Shown here one piece after another: positions 1 through 10,748 of a stretch of 64,000 nucleotides of DNA (the first letter of the stretch is position 1; every line of letters starts with the position of its first letter). The stretch covers positions 558,001 through 622,000 of the forward strand of contig JANPWX010000336.1 of assembly GCA_024734555.1 (NCBI GenBank), read 5' to 3'. The stretch comes from Trochalopteron elliotii (taxonomy: Eukaryota; Chordata; Aves; Passeriformes; Leiothrichidae). A model generated the notes under the pieces. It was given only the letters and a program-made list of their open reading frames with translations, did no database searches and had not been told where the DNA came from. The position numbers were made by a program, and so were the translations under genes.

Positions 1-1715
1 CCAATTGACAAATCCCTTCTGAAAATGCTGGCTGAAGGTGTTTACTAGAAAGCTAAACTGATTCCCTTTATTTAAAACACACTGTTCTGGGTTGAAGAAA
101 AAACATTACAGGCAACTTCAAGCAGTCCAGCTTGCCATTCTAACGCAAATCAAACTCACTGTACCACTAGATTTCATTTATTCCTCCATATTCAGATATA
201 TCTGCTTGACAAAAACTATTCTTTAAAAACAAATTTTTCTGTTGCTGCATTTGCCTTTCAATTCCAGGTAAATAAATAAATTCTGTCTGGACTAGAGATT
301 CCTTAATGGAAGGAAAAGCAGCCTCCACGTACCCTGAACAAAAGGCAGATGTGGGGCTTTCTGTCTGATATAAATTTTCTTTCCAACTGAGAAGTCCACG
401 GAACCATAACTGCTGCTGAAGTGCAGTTGCTTTAAGCCCGTGAAGCGTGTGCCACATGGAAGGAGCTTTCACAAAAGGGCTGAGGTGTTTGTGGCTTTTT
501 ATGGAAAAGAACAGCTTCTCCTCCTGGCTTTGCCATGGTGATGCTGGCGGCAGGGAACGTGTTCTGTACCCAGACCACCTGTCTGCTGAGGCCCCGTTTG
601 CTGGTCTCCAAACATACATTTAAAATGTTAATTGAACTCCAAGTAATAACCTCAGTGAAAGGCTATAATTTAACAAACTCTGCAATAACAAGTGTCTTCA
701 GGATATACTTTCTGCAATGCCATTTTCTCCGTAGGTAGTTTCCAATTTAGATGTACACCCAAAAATGATACGCTAGCTATTCTGAAAGGTGGCTTTAAGC
801 ATGAATTAGTCACTTCCCTCTTTTCTTTTCACCAGCATACATAAATATATTGCTGCTACTCTGGCCTTCTGCAGAGCAAAAGCCTCATGCTTGGAAAAAA
901 ACACAAAATGCCTTGCAGGAATAACTGGACAAAACATGGTTACCTCATCCGTGTCCTGGTACTGAGGGATTGGTTTATAAATACTCAGGATTTACATGTA
1001 ATTGTCTCCTGTTACAGAAGCATCCACTGGCCTGAAGGAAAGCTTTCCTTGTACTTTTATTTTTGCTGCATTCACCTCTCCTCAATCTTTACTAACCAAT
1101 GGCTTTTTTACACCTGAGGGAAAGGACTCCATCCTTTTGCTGCTTTGATCCAAGACTCTGTATTTCACTGATCCTGTGCAGAAGTCTGTTTTGGGTGGCC
1201 CAGGTGAAAACACTGGTGTGGACATGAACAGCATTTTCTACAGTTTAGGCACAGCACACCTGAGAACTGGTGTAAGGTCAGGACTTTTGGGAGAGATTGC
1301 AAGGATCTGACAAACCCCTGTTTTTCATAGCTACCACATAATTACTTCAGAGTTAAATACCCAATGGTCTGACCTGAGTATAAATTTCCTGACCAGTGGC
1401 TTTGTGTAAAAACAATCCTCCTCTAATATTGCAACTACTGGTGCAAAAGCTGAGTTACTGTGCTCTGTGAAGAATTACAAGGTCACTACTGAACATTAAA
1501 TCAAGGGGCTGCCCACCTGTCAGGCCTCATTCTGCAGCTGCAATAAATGCCTGTACACAAATTCACCCACATCCCTTCCTGGCAACTCCAAAAAGAGACT
1601 CAATACCCAAGGGAGAATATAAAGCTTATCACTTATACAAAACTCCATGCAAATATCTGTGGGGTGACAGATAAAGATAGTACTAAAAGCAATCTTACCC
1701 TTAATATATTATAGC
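1..1715. other. Intronic sequence, nothing recognised
   Basis: This is unique-looking, CpG-poor sequence. A 150-codon open frame on the minus strand at 167-619 has no recognisable domain and no splice or codon features that would support a gene. I see no repeat of note. Confidence 0.6.
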
Positions 1716-2475
1716 TGTGTTAATTACCAAAGAGTGGGCCCAGCCTTGCCCTCCCAGCTGTGGGTGTGATAAAGAGTGAGTTAGCTGGTGGAGGGTCAGT
1801 TGGAGTCTGCTGGCCATGCTGTGAGGAGGAAGGGACAAAACAGTTAAGATGCTGTAGGTAGGACAGACAGGGTTAGGTGGCTGTGCTAGGGACAGGAAAG
1901 AGTGAGCTAGAACTGCAGAAGGAAGAGAAAAGACTTCAGAGAAAGAGCCAGAGCTGTGTGCTAGGGACAGCAGGGTCCCAGGTCAGTCTGGATGGAGCTG
2001 GGCACACTTCCCTCATCAGTGTGAGAAGAGCTGAAACATTTTGTCTGCAGACTAGCTGCTGCCATAGCTGGACAGACCCTGAGAGTTGTGTAGAGCTGCC
2101 CTTAGGATTGCAACAGAGAAAAGGTATGAAAGACTTTTAGATAGCAAGGAGCTGGTACTTGAATCCCTCAGAAGTTTTTAATGAAGCACTTTGAGTGCAG
2201 TGTCTGTCTCAACTTCCACTTGATGGTGACCCTGACATGATGGGCAATTGGGCTGTAGAGTGAGGTACAGCTGGAGATAGAGCACAGTGAGGCAGGGAGC
2301 AGCAGGGGACACTGCCAGTCCAGACTTGACACCTGGGGTACAGGTGAGCCACTGGGAACAGAATGATGGGGACTCAAGCATCAGAAGAAAACTCCTGAAA
2401 CACTCTGAAACACCAAGGTACATGTTGTGTGGGTCACCTGGAGTGCTGAAGAATCTGCTTCTCTTTGGCTGTGTG
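1716..2475 (+). mobile_element. LTR-like element, diverged, plus strand
   Basis: It begins TGTGTTAATTACC at 1716. By eye it aligns with the 5' end of the minus-strand LTR at 4789-5515: both have TGTGTTAATTA, then CAGCTG, then GTGTGATAAA, a GAGTG or GAGTGG stretch and TAGCTGGTG or GAGCTGGTG. Later the two share GGTCAGTCTGG, and near the far end AAGGTACAT sits where the other copy has its TATA box (AAGGTATAT), followed by CTTTGG. The lengths (about 760 and 727 bp) also agree. This copy has no clear TATA box or AATAAA, so it would be an old, decayed LTR. The end is a guess. An unrelated unique sequence with a chance match at the start is the main alternative. Confidence 0.45.
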
Positions 2476-2639
2476 TTTTAAAACTGCTGGTTTGAATACT
2501 TGCACCTGAGAAAGCAAGAGGAGTCTTAACCCACAGGAGGCAGAGCTGCCTTCCCTCATGTTTGTGTTTTTGAGAAGTTCCTTGACTTTGAGGTGTTAGA
2601 AGTCAGCTTCCCTTTGTAAGTGTTCAGCTGCTGACTGGC

Positions 2640-3291
2640 TAACTGAATAATAACTGGGATAATTCAGGGCTTTGGTGTCAGGCTTTAATGCCAAAATGGA
2701 AGAAAATGGCCAGGCTGTTAAATGGATTAATCAGTGTAGGCAGTGTGGATTGTCAAAAATATTATTCTTTCTGTCACCAAGAAAGTGTTTGGGGCTATCC
2801 TGAAATTAGACTCTTTCCCCAAAAATCAGTCATGGCTCATCAATACTATAGCTACAATGGATGGCACAGAGATGCCTATTTATTCAGAGCTTGGGCATTG
2901 GGATATTTACCACAGGTACCTGTAGACTTACCCCTCAGAGTTTCACAGAAGAAGCACTGAATGGGAAAGATCATTGGGGCATTGATTTTTATGCTCCTTG
3001 GTGTGGACCTTGCCAAAATTTTGCTCCTGAATTTGAGATGTTTGCAAAGGCTGTTAAAGGAAAGGTAAAAGCTGGAAAAGTGGACTGCCAGGCATATGGG
3101 GCAGACCTGTCAGACTGCTGATATCAGAGCCTATCCTACTGTTAAGTTTTACCCCTACCAAGGAACAAAAAAAAAAGTGTTCTTGGAGAATATATAGACA
3201 GCAGAGATGCTGACCTTTTGAATGAAAAATTAGAAGCTATGGAAAACAAAGGAAAAAGAAAAAAAAATCTGGAAATAAGGATGAACTCTAA
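2640..3291 (+). pseudogene. DNAJC10: DNAJC10 (ERdj5) processed pseudogene, 3' coding part
   Basis: DNAJC10 is an ER-lumen disulfide reductase with a J domain and several thioredoxin domains. This stretch is a continuous, intronless copy of its C-terminal thioredoxin region. Recognisable in order are a trace of VWIIDF near 2655, CQALMPKWKKMAR (2676-2714), [22 protein letters not shown] (2851-2886), the last thioredoxin domain with APWCGPC (active-site CGPC at 3002-3013), [13 protein letters not shown], and after further damage EYIDSRDA, LNEKLEAMENKGK and the terminal NKDEL with its TAA stop at 3289-3291. Inactivating lesions are a small deletion near 2672, a 1-nt deletion near 2928, a 1-nt insertion near 3096 and lengthened A runs near 3166-3175 and 3260-3268. 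The N-terminal J domain and first thioredoxin domains are absent. Several parental exons are joined without introns, so this is a retrocopy. I see no poly(A) tail. Confidence 0.9.
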
Positions 3292-4788
3292 CTGGTACTG
3301 AAGGTAAATACAATTCAAAGTATTCTGAAGCTGTGAAGATAGAAGACACCACAAGGAAGAGTGTTATGTGGGGCAGGAGGGTGTAATGAGCTGGAAGAAC
3401 CCTGTGCCCCCACTCTGCTCTGTGCCTAATGTATCCACTTACAGCTGGGAAGTCCATTTTTTGTTCCTTTAATTAAAATGCAAAGCATTGGCTAAATAGT
3501 AAACATTTAATTAGATTTGTCTCTATGTTTCAATATTAATAAAACACATGAAAAATGCATTAAGACCCAGCTAATTGGGGACTCTCCAAAAGTAGCTGTA
3601 AATGAGCAATTAGAATACAATTGGGGTGTTGTTCCCCAGGGATCCCCAGGACTGACACTTCTTAATATTCCAGACAAAGGCTTAGAAATTATTAAAATAT
3701 CCCAGGCAATAAAGTATACAGAAGACAGGAAGAGTGAAATCCCAGCAAATTACAGTGAGGAGCAGCCAGTATCAGGGAGTGAGCCAGGCTGGTGGGTAAG
3801 CTGGAGTCACTCACACCAAATGACTTTTATAGAGCCAAACATAGGATTGCATATTGCAGAATAGAACACACAGGCTGTATTTGCTGGAGAAAAAAAGGGA
3901 GTCTCTAAACCACACAGATATCAGAACTGCCTGAACACCAACTGCCTCACATGAAGCTGAAGCACAAAGGGGATAGTTTTTACTTCTATTGGTTATATGA
4001 GGAATAAAATGCCACAGACACTTTGGCTTCTGCCTTCTAAAAGCAAACTGAAAAATACACAGTTTACATGGATGAGCAATGAAAATTGCTCTGGCACTGA
4101 AAAGAAATTCCTCCTTGTGAGAGATGGCAGAGCCTCTGTCTGTCCAGGTATTGGAAGAAAATCAGGAGGTGAGCTGATGACACAGTACACTGAGAGAGAA
4201 AGCTGGCAATGAGAGCTCTTGGAGCCAGCCAGAGAAAGTGGAAGATGCAACATCTATGATTTACACTTGTGCTCAGATTAGAGATAAAGGCAGCTGGTAT
4301 TATTCCTTTTAATATTGGGAAGTAACCAACTTCTGGAGGGACAGCTGCACCTCTGCAAAGCTCCAGATCAGTGCCAGCAGAGTGCACAGAGCACCAGAGC
4401 CCATGGCCCCTGGGATCTCAAAGCCAGGTTGAAAGATAAGCTGCAGCCAGGGAAGTTACTGAGCTCCACACCAGGCAAGCTGATGCTATTCCAGGCTTCT
4501 CATAGAGGAAATAGAGCTAATGATATTTCAAGGCTCCTTTTGCTCTTGAACAAGAGGCAGAAAACAGCGAAGTTTTGGAAGAGTGGAGTTTTCAAGCAGT
4601 GTTTCCCTGGAATACCATTGCAGCAGCCCTCTTGTTAGAGGGCAGAAACAAGCCCAGACACAGACTTCTTGTTTATCAGAGCATGAAAAGGGCCCTGTTT
4701 TACCCCTCTTTACAGCTCAGCCATCCTGACTCCAACCATTCACTGACTCTGCCTGCACCAAGCTCCTACACAGCAATGGGGAACAAAG
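3292..4788. other. Unassigned sequence between retrocopy and LTR
   Basis: Immediately after the DNAJC10 stop come about 190 bp that could be copied 3' UTR, but no poly(A) tract marks an end. Plus-strand open frames of 115 codons (3517-3864), 71 codons (3997-4212) and 107 codons (4315-4638) lie close together. I recognise no domain in them: no retroviral protease, reverse transcriptase, integrase or envelope signature is evident. They may be decayed internal sequence of the flanking retroelement, UTR, or ordinary intron. Confidence 0.4.
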
Positions 4789-5515
4789 TGACACAGACCC
4801 CCCCCCGACTTATGCATCCAAAGGGGATCAGTTTATTGCAGAAATCACACCCTCTATATACCTTTTATCTCTGCCTGACATACTGAAACCAAGCTGAGAC
4901 ATAACAGAACTCAACAGAAAGAAGACATCCATGGGCTGGCCCAGCTGCAGTGCTGCTGTCCACCCATTCTACCACACAATCACCTTTGGGCTCATACTCT
5001 GTCTGTGTGTCCCTCCAGCTGATTCTCCTCATTCCTAACTGCCACTCACCCCTCAACTGACTTCCAGCCATCCAGCCTGCAGCTGTGCCCTTCCCACAGG
5101 GCCTTCTGGTGACAACAAACCTTAAACACTTTTACAGTTATAAACCAAACCCTACGCTCCTGCTGGAGGTTTCCCTTGCAGCCTCTGACTGCTGCTGATT
5201 TCCTGCTCACCTCTGACTGCAGGCATCAGTTTGCAGACTGTGACTGCAGCTTTTACCCAGCCAGACTGTGACTGCAGGTTCCAGCAACAGGCTCTGACTG
5301 CACACCCAGACTGACCTCACTGCAGGGATTCTCTCTGCCCAGGATCCTGCTTCTTCATGATCCTTTTCTTCACTCTTCATTAGGGTTCTTCCTCCTTCAT
5401 GGTTCCTCCATAATGATTCTCCCTCACCAGCTCACCCACTCCCTTTTATCACACTTATCTTTATTGGATACAGCTGTGACTCATTGAGGTGAGGCTGTAT
5501 TGGATAATTAACACA
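4789..5515 (-). mobile_element. Solo LTR of an endogenous retrovirus, minus strand
   Basis: Read on the minus strand this starts TGTGTTAATTATCC (5515; a start at 5530 is possible) and ends TCTGTGTCA at 4789, giving TG...CA ends. It has a TATA box (TATATAG; complement at 4855-4860), an AATAAA signal (complement at 4832-4837), and a short G-rich tract before the end. The upstream U3 part carries five spaced copies of a TGACTGC-type motif (plus-strand positions 5186-5301). The span of about 727 bp is normal for an avian LTR. No obvious primer-binding site follows, and I see no clear target-site duplication, so it is probably a solo LTR with altered edges. The family assignment is left open. Confidence 0.75.
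5186..5301. repeat. Phased imperfect tandem repeat in LTR U3
   Basis: TGACTGC occurs at 5186, 5214, 5241, 5269 and 5295, that is at steps of 28, 27, 28 and 26 bp, with partly similar sequence between (CTCTGACTGC or ACTGTGACTGC). The regular spacing suggests an old repeat unit of about 27 bp that has diverged. It lies upstream of the TATA box when read on the minus strand, where LTR enhancers usually sit. Confidence 0.7.
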
Positions 5516-5528
5516 ACTGTTAATTATC
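5503..5528. repeat. Perfect 11-bp inverted repeat, 4-nt spacer
   Basis: GATAATTAACA at 5503-5513 is followed by CAAC and by its exact reverse complement at 5518-5528. It sits exactly at the outer edge of the minus-strand LTR, so it makes the LTR start ambiguous by about 15 bp. Confidence 0.8.
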
Positions 5529-5530
5529 AG

Positions 5531-8500
5531 GGGCCAGGTCACCTGTATTCCCTTCTCCTACAGAATAGACCATGGGATTTATTGTGTCCCAGGCAATGAA
5601 GACCAAGCCATTTCTCCCTGTAACTCTGCAGCAGTTCAGAACTGGGGTGTTCTCACACCACAGGCTGCAATTAGATTCAAAGCAATGACAGAGGAGTATC
5701 ATGCTGTGAACAGCAAGGAACTAAAGTTGTTCTGCCTGAAAAAGTGCCTTGCCAAAAATTCCAGCTTTATTCACAGCTGATAGGCACTCAGTTGAAAAGC
5801 CAGATTGACAAAGGGATTTTTTTTCAGAGATCTCACTGCACTTCAGAGTCTGAGCAGAAACTTCAGTTCAGGAAAATACTTTAAAATGGATGCAATTTTC
5901 ACAGAGTTTATTCTGCACAACTCTGGGCACATGCCAACACACAGTCCAGCATTTTTTTTAATAACTCCCTGAAAAGCAACTTAATTTTTTTTAAACTTGA
6001 AAATGGAGAGTGATTTTTGCACCCATATTACCCAAACAATCACCAGCTCTATCATGAACACACATCCATAGTTTCAGTATTTTTAAGAGCATTATTTACT
6101 GATTTGACCATGTGCTATTGGCTATGGAAATTACCTCAATGCAACAATTCAAACTCTACAAACTTTTCTGTGAAACAAAAGCTCCAAGTAAAGTTCCTCT
6201 GAAAATTCTGATTTAATACTATGGTCTTTGTCAAATCCTGTAAAAGTGCTCACCTGACAAAATGTGAGGCTTGTCCAGTTCCTGCTAACAACAGAATTGA
6301 GGAGAACATTGAAGACAGATGAAAGCAGCCAGCTTTTCACTGGACTCTCCCAAAATGTGCTTAGAGAGCTCTACTAATCTTGAGACATTTTAGGCAAGAA
6401 GCCTAATGTTTTTTCCCTGCTTTATTTTCCCTGCTGGGAGCTGCACCCTGGGTTTCTACCTTTGAAGAACAGAACTCCAGCTCTTCAGTTAAGGGACTGA
6501 ATCCAAAAAGTAGCTAACAGGGGAATAGGAGGGGAATAGGCTCTTGCAAAGCAAGGCTTCAGCATGTTTGGCCAATACTTGAATTCATAGCTGATTCTTG
6601 GAAGGAGAGAAAATAGATTTTCAGCATTGCAGAAACAATTTCAGTAACGTAAACCTAAAGGGAAAATTTTGTTCCTTGGAGAGTTAAGTGCTTTTGAGAT
6701 TCCCACTGCGACGTGCTCAGTTTAAAACCCCAGGCTGGCAGCACAGCATTCAGGTAAACAGAAGAGAAGGCTGCTTTCAACTTACAACCAATTCCAAAAG
6801 CTTCAGCTACAAGATACCAGTATGGGAAGGTGGTGCAAGCAGTAAATATTTCAGTGTGTGTATGAGTCAAAATGCCAGGCACAGTCCTGGGAGAGCTGAA
6901 GCACGTGTGGTCCCTGGTGCAGGGTTTGTTTATCCAAGCACTGCCCCAGCAGCCACTGCCTCTGTGCATCTCAACAGTGACACTGTGTCACTCAGAGGCC
7001 TCCAACACGAGCTTTTCTGCATGCATTTGATCAGAACTTGAAGAAAAAAGGAGAAGCAGCACTCAGGATTCACATGTCTGCAATATTTCTGTCAGTGTTT
7101 AAGACACCATGGCCTTTTCAATTGGCTTCTTAACACTGATGTGACAATGAAAGCCTGTGAAGAAGGGAATCAGAGGAGCTTTATTCCCAGAGCTCACTGG
7201 CCATATTCTCTTCTGTCTAGCACTGATGTGAATGAAGGAGATTGCCAGAATTGGTAGACCCAAGGTATAAAACAGGCACAGAGGCAGGGGACTGATTTTA
7301 CTTCAGAGCTTCTTCGTTTCACTCCGCCCTTTTGTCTTCCTCTGCTGATTGCACTGGAGCAGCAAGGGAGGGTTCAGGTGGAATTATTCCTGAAGTCAGA
7401 CCATGATCAGCTTTTCCAGCTGGCTGGGAAAGGGAACAGCATGGGCACGTGCAGTGTCAGCTCCCTGACAGGGCTGTGCCCTGAGCTCCCACACACACTG
7501 GTGTGCCTGGTGTGACACTGCATTCACATCAGCCTGCTGCAGTCACTCTGGCCCCAGCCAAAGCCCAGCAAGCATGGGGGTCTTCTCTGAGCCTGGGCAC
7601 TTGCTCCTCTGGACATGTAGACACCTCTGGGGAGGCTTTATGTCCTCTGCTGATGGCTGGAAACAACCCCAGTGATGCCAGAGCACCATGCTGTGTTTGG
7701 TGCTGTTCCTGCTGGAATGATGATGTACCAGATTCTGACACTCATGGCAGGTCACAGCCTCTGTCCCTTGTATTGTCCCTTGTATTCTCTGCCAGGGACC
7801 ACTGCTGAGGTGCTCAGTGGAACAGCCCTCACAATTCCTGGGGCATAAGGAACCCTCCAGTCCTGCCAGTCATGGCTAAACATGGCACATGATGCTGCTA
7901 GCCAGGTCTTACAGGATCTCACACTTCACAGACTTCCCTAAATTACTGCTAGGGTGGACTCTGCTGGGCTTCACACAGCAGGTTTGGGTGGTTCACATTC
8001 CCTCCTACAAAGGTTTAAACAGTAAAACCCAGTAGTTCTTCCCAAAATACTCTGACATTGGGATGTTCTCAGTAATGCCAAGCAACACGTACTTCTGCAG
8101 TCCCAGTGGATTTAGCCAAGATTTCCATTGGATAGGAGACACCTGAGACTTAAACAGTAAATACACATGCTGGATGCAGAGAAGCATGAGTCACAGTCTG
8201 TGCAGAAAAGAATGCACTGAGCATCATTTGCAGCAGAGGAGAAAAGCAAGGCTAGGCACAGCAAGCACTCACACTCCCTTGGCAGGTTGTGACAAGTGAC
8301 ATGTGAGTCAGAATTGAGAAGCATACACCTTATTTAATGACATTATTTAATGACATTCTTATTTAATTAAACACCAATCTCCAGGGTTAAAATTCAGTGT
8401 CCGTTTCTCCAAGTCCTATGTGTGTGCATAGTACATGCATGCACCCACACACAGAAGGAATTTAATTACAGGCTCTTTAAAATAGTGATTTCTGTACCTG

Positions 8501-10613
8501 AGTTCTTTGTTACCAAAGCCTTAGGACCTTTTTAAGCATTTGCTGGATTTTTGTATAATGGGGCTTATATTTTAACCTATGTAAACTGTGAAGACAGAAA
8601 TGGTTTGGATTAGCTAATTTAATGAAATTTCCCAGGACTCATGAATTGCACTGAGATGAGATCGAGTTTCTCAGAAGAGACTTATGTTTATTAAATTAAA
8701 TACAGTCCAGTTGTGCACTGCTTCATCCCAAGCAAGGAAAAATAGAGTAAAATTTGGGTGGCTGTCTTAATAAAGCTGCAGAGCTTTCAATCATCATTGG
8801 AATAATGCTGTTTATTTTATTTATCAAGCACAAATGGCAAAGCACAAATTGTTCCTTCGCCATGTTTCAAAACAAATTAAAAGGAATTAAAAAAAAAATT
8901 TTTGAAGAAGGCTGGACTTTGCTACATACATTCTTTCATCTAGCTGTGTGTGGGTGCTAATATTTTCCTTCTTTGTTTTCAGGGTGTGATTCTAAAAGTG
9001 CTCAGAATGGATCTTGTTCCAGTTCTTCTGGAGTCACCACTAAAACTTCTGTTACCTCAAAAAGATAGTATTGATGCTGGCTGCTTTTTTAAAAGAGCAG
9101 GAGCATTTGTCTTGAAGAACTGGGAAAGGTTAAAAGAAAACCCAATAACAGAAGAAAACAGAGTAAGAACCAAGTCTTTTTCTTGAAGCAATGACTCATA
9201 AAAGGGTACAGGCATTCCCTCACCTTCAAAGGTTTCATCAGTTCTGCCTAGAACTGATCATCAGCAGTGATGAGGGTTTTTAAGATGCAAATAAGAGAGC
9301 TGGCTGCATTGCAACTATGTCAGGTTTCCAGCCAGGAGGCAGAAGTGATGAGACTCAGCTCTGGAGCTGGGGTGTGGAGGAGCAGTGCAGCTTGGCAGGC
9401 TCCTGGAGGAAGCCTTATCTCAAGTACCTGTGCTCTGGCATTAAGGGGAACAGATGAGACATATAGAAGCAAGTCAGCCTTCTATAAAATCTATTACACC
9501 ACAAAGCACCTGGTTAAAAACAAGTTGCTGCTTAGAAATTATGGGGACTCATCAAACGGTCCCTACCCAGAGTCTCAACATTTTATTTTTTTTTATTGAG
9601 TTCCCAACATACAAGAGAAGAAATGAAATGTTTCTTGGCTGTAGTGAAAGCTAGAGAGGCAATCAGTCATTTATACATCCTCAAGGGACACCTTCAGGTA
9701 TGGAAAGCAATCCAGAATGTCCCCATATCTGCAATGCTCAGAACAATATGTCTGCTGTGGTGCCACCTTTGACACCTGATATAAACTTCTTCCCAGCCTG
9801 ACTCTGAATTTCAATGTTGGCACATCCTGAGGGTACTGTTTAATAGTACAGCATTCATTCTGAATGCAGTTTACTCCATTATGGGATATTTTGCTTAAAC
9901 ACTCTTTACCCCTGTCACCATCACTCACTACAATTCATTATTGCTGCAAGAATCATAAGAATGATTCACTAAAGGCAAATAATTCTTGGGAAGGCAAATA
10001 GAGAAACTCTAGATATTTCAAGTGTGGAATGGAAAGCATTAAAATAAAGAAAACATAGTAAAAAACAGAGAATGGTTAGTTATATTGTGAAGAACAGCCC
10101 ATCCTCTGCAAATTCTCTCTCTCTTCAATGATATACACACAAGACAACAGGGTAACTATTTCTTTGAGGTTCACTTCTCATCTAAAGTCAAAATATCCAT
10201 GAGTTTTCTCCATAATTACTCCAGCAGCTAATTACAATGCCATAGACAGACCATTGTGACTCAACGAGCAGCCTGAGCAGCAGGAATAAATCCAAAGCAA
10301 ACAGGAACGTCTGTGCAGCACAGTGGCTTCAGCAATAAAGAAGAAAAAGAAAATACAGACGAGAGAGAGCAGATGAGAGAAAATTCAGAAAATCTATGAT
10401 GTTCACAAATGCCCTCTACAGACATTGTTTTGGAGAACAGGCTAAGTGGTCCTCCAAGCAGTAGCCAAACTGAGAAAAAAAATGCAGGGAACAAGGAAAG
10501 GAAAATTGACCAATATAACTCTCTGTAACAGAGGCTCAGGGAAGACCTGTGGCCATATTTATGGTGTTTCATGCTGAGGGGATGACAAGGCTGAGAATAA
10601 AAGCAGTACTTAC
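5531..10613. other. Intronic sequence with minor repeats
   Basis: No gene or transposon was recognised. A 13-bp direct repeat (TTATTTAATGACA, twice in tandem) lies at 8330-8355. A splice-acceptor-like TTTGTTTTCAG near 8982 precedes an open frame of about 70 codons, but that frame resembles no ERBB4 exon and no family known to me. Open frames at 6688-7041 and 7503-7808 look incidental. Confidence 0.55.
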
Positions 10614-10748
10614 ATCCTGAGCTGCCATTGGTTGGAACCAGAGTGAAGTTGGAGGCCCAGGGGTTCCTCACAATGTCTTGCCAATGGATGGTGTCTGCAA
10701 AGCAGAGGAATTTGTTCTGGCCAACATACACCCCTCCATTCAGTATCT
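10614..10748 (-). CDS. ERBB4: ERBB4 exon 4 (internal coding exon, L1 domain end)
   Basis: This is an internal exon of ERBB4, the neuregulin-binding receptor tyrosine kinase of the EGFR family. Read on the minus strand it encodes about 45 residues: [14 protein letters not shown], then [16 protein letters not shown], then [14 protein letters not shown]. This matches the end of extracellular ligand-binding domain I, just before the first cysteine-rich domain. The acceptor (pyrimidine tract then CTGCACAG) ends at 10749 and the donor (GTAAGT) starts at 10613. The exon is exactly 135 nt and both flanking introns are phase 1, as I recall for human exon 4. Two N-glycosylation sequons are visible, NFT and NGS. 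From memory, the human protein differs at about five positions (D/G, Y/F, P/A, L/F, S/P), none a cysteine. It contributes to the ectodomain outside the cell. EGFR, ERBB2 or ERBB3 would match less well. The open frame runs past the exon on both sides, but that is intron. Confidence 0.97.

Larger units (their letters stand above)
1..10613 (-). other. ERBB4: ERBB4 intron 4 (partial)
   Basis: This is the intron downstream of exon 4 in the direction of transcription; its donor GTAAGT lies at 10608-10613 on the minus strand. I searched by eye for exon 5, which should encode a short cysteine-rich segment with the CTGRCWGP-type signature, and found nothing in this part. The intron therefore continues off the left edge. 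It holds the composite LTR and DNAJC10-retrocopy block at 1716-5530; the rest is unremarkable AT-rich sequence. Confidence 0.85.

Noticed and set aside
167..619. 150-codon minus-strand open frame
   Set aside because: No domain or motif, no splice context, and length compatible with chance in this composition.
2640..3291. Functional DNAJC10-like gene
   Set aside because: The N-terminal half is missing, and several frame-disrupting indels separate the recognisable blocks.
8982..9186. Possible exon after a TTTGTTTTCAG acceptor on the plus strand
   Set aside because: The ERBB4 gene is on the other strand, the translation matches nothing known to me, and no matching donor or neighbouring exon was seen.
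1..10613. ERBB4 exon 5
   Set aside because: I searched by eye for the cysteine-rich CTGRCWGP-type coding sequence on the minus strand and found no match.
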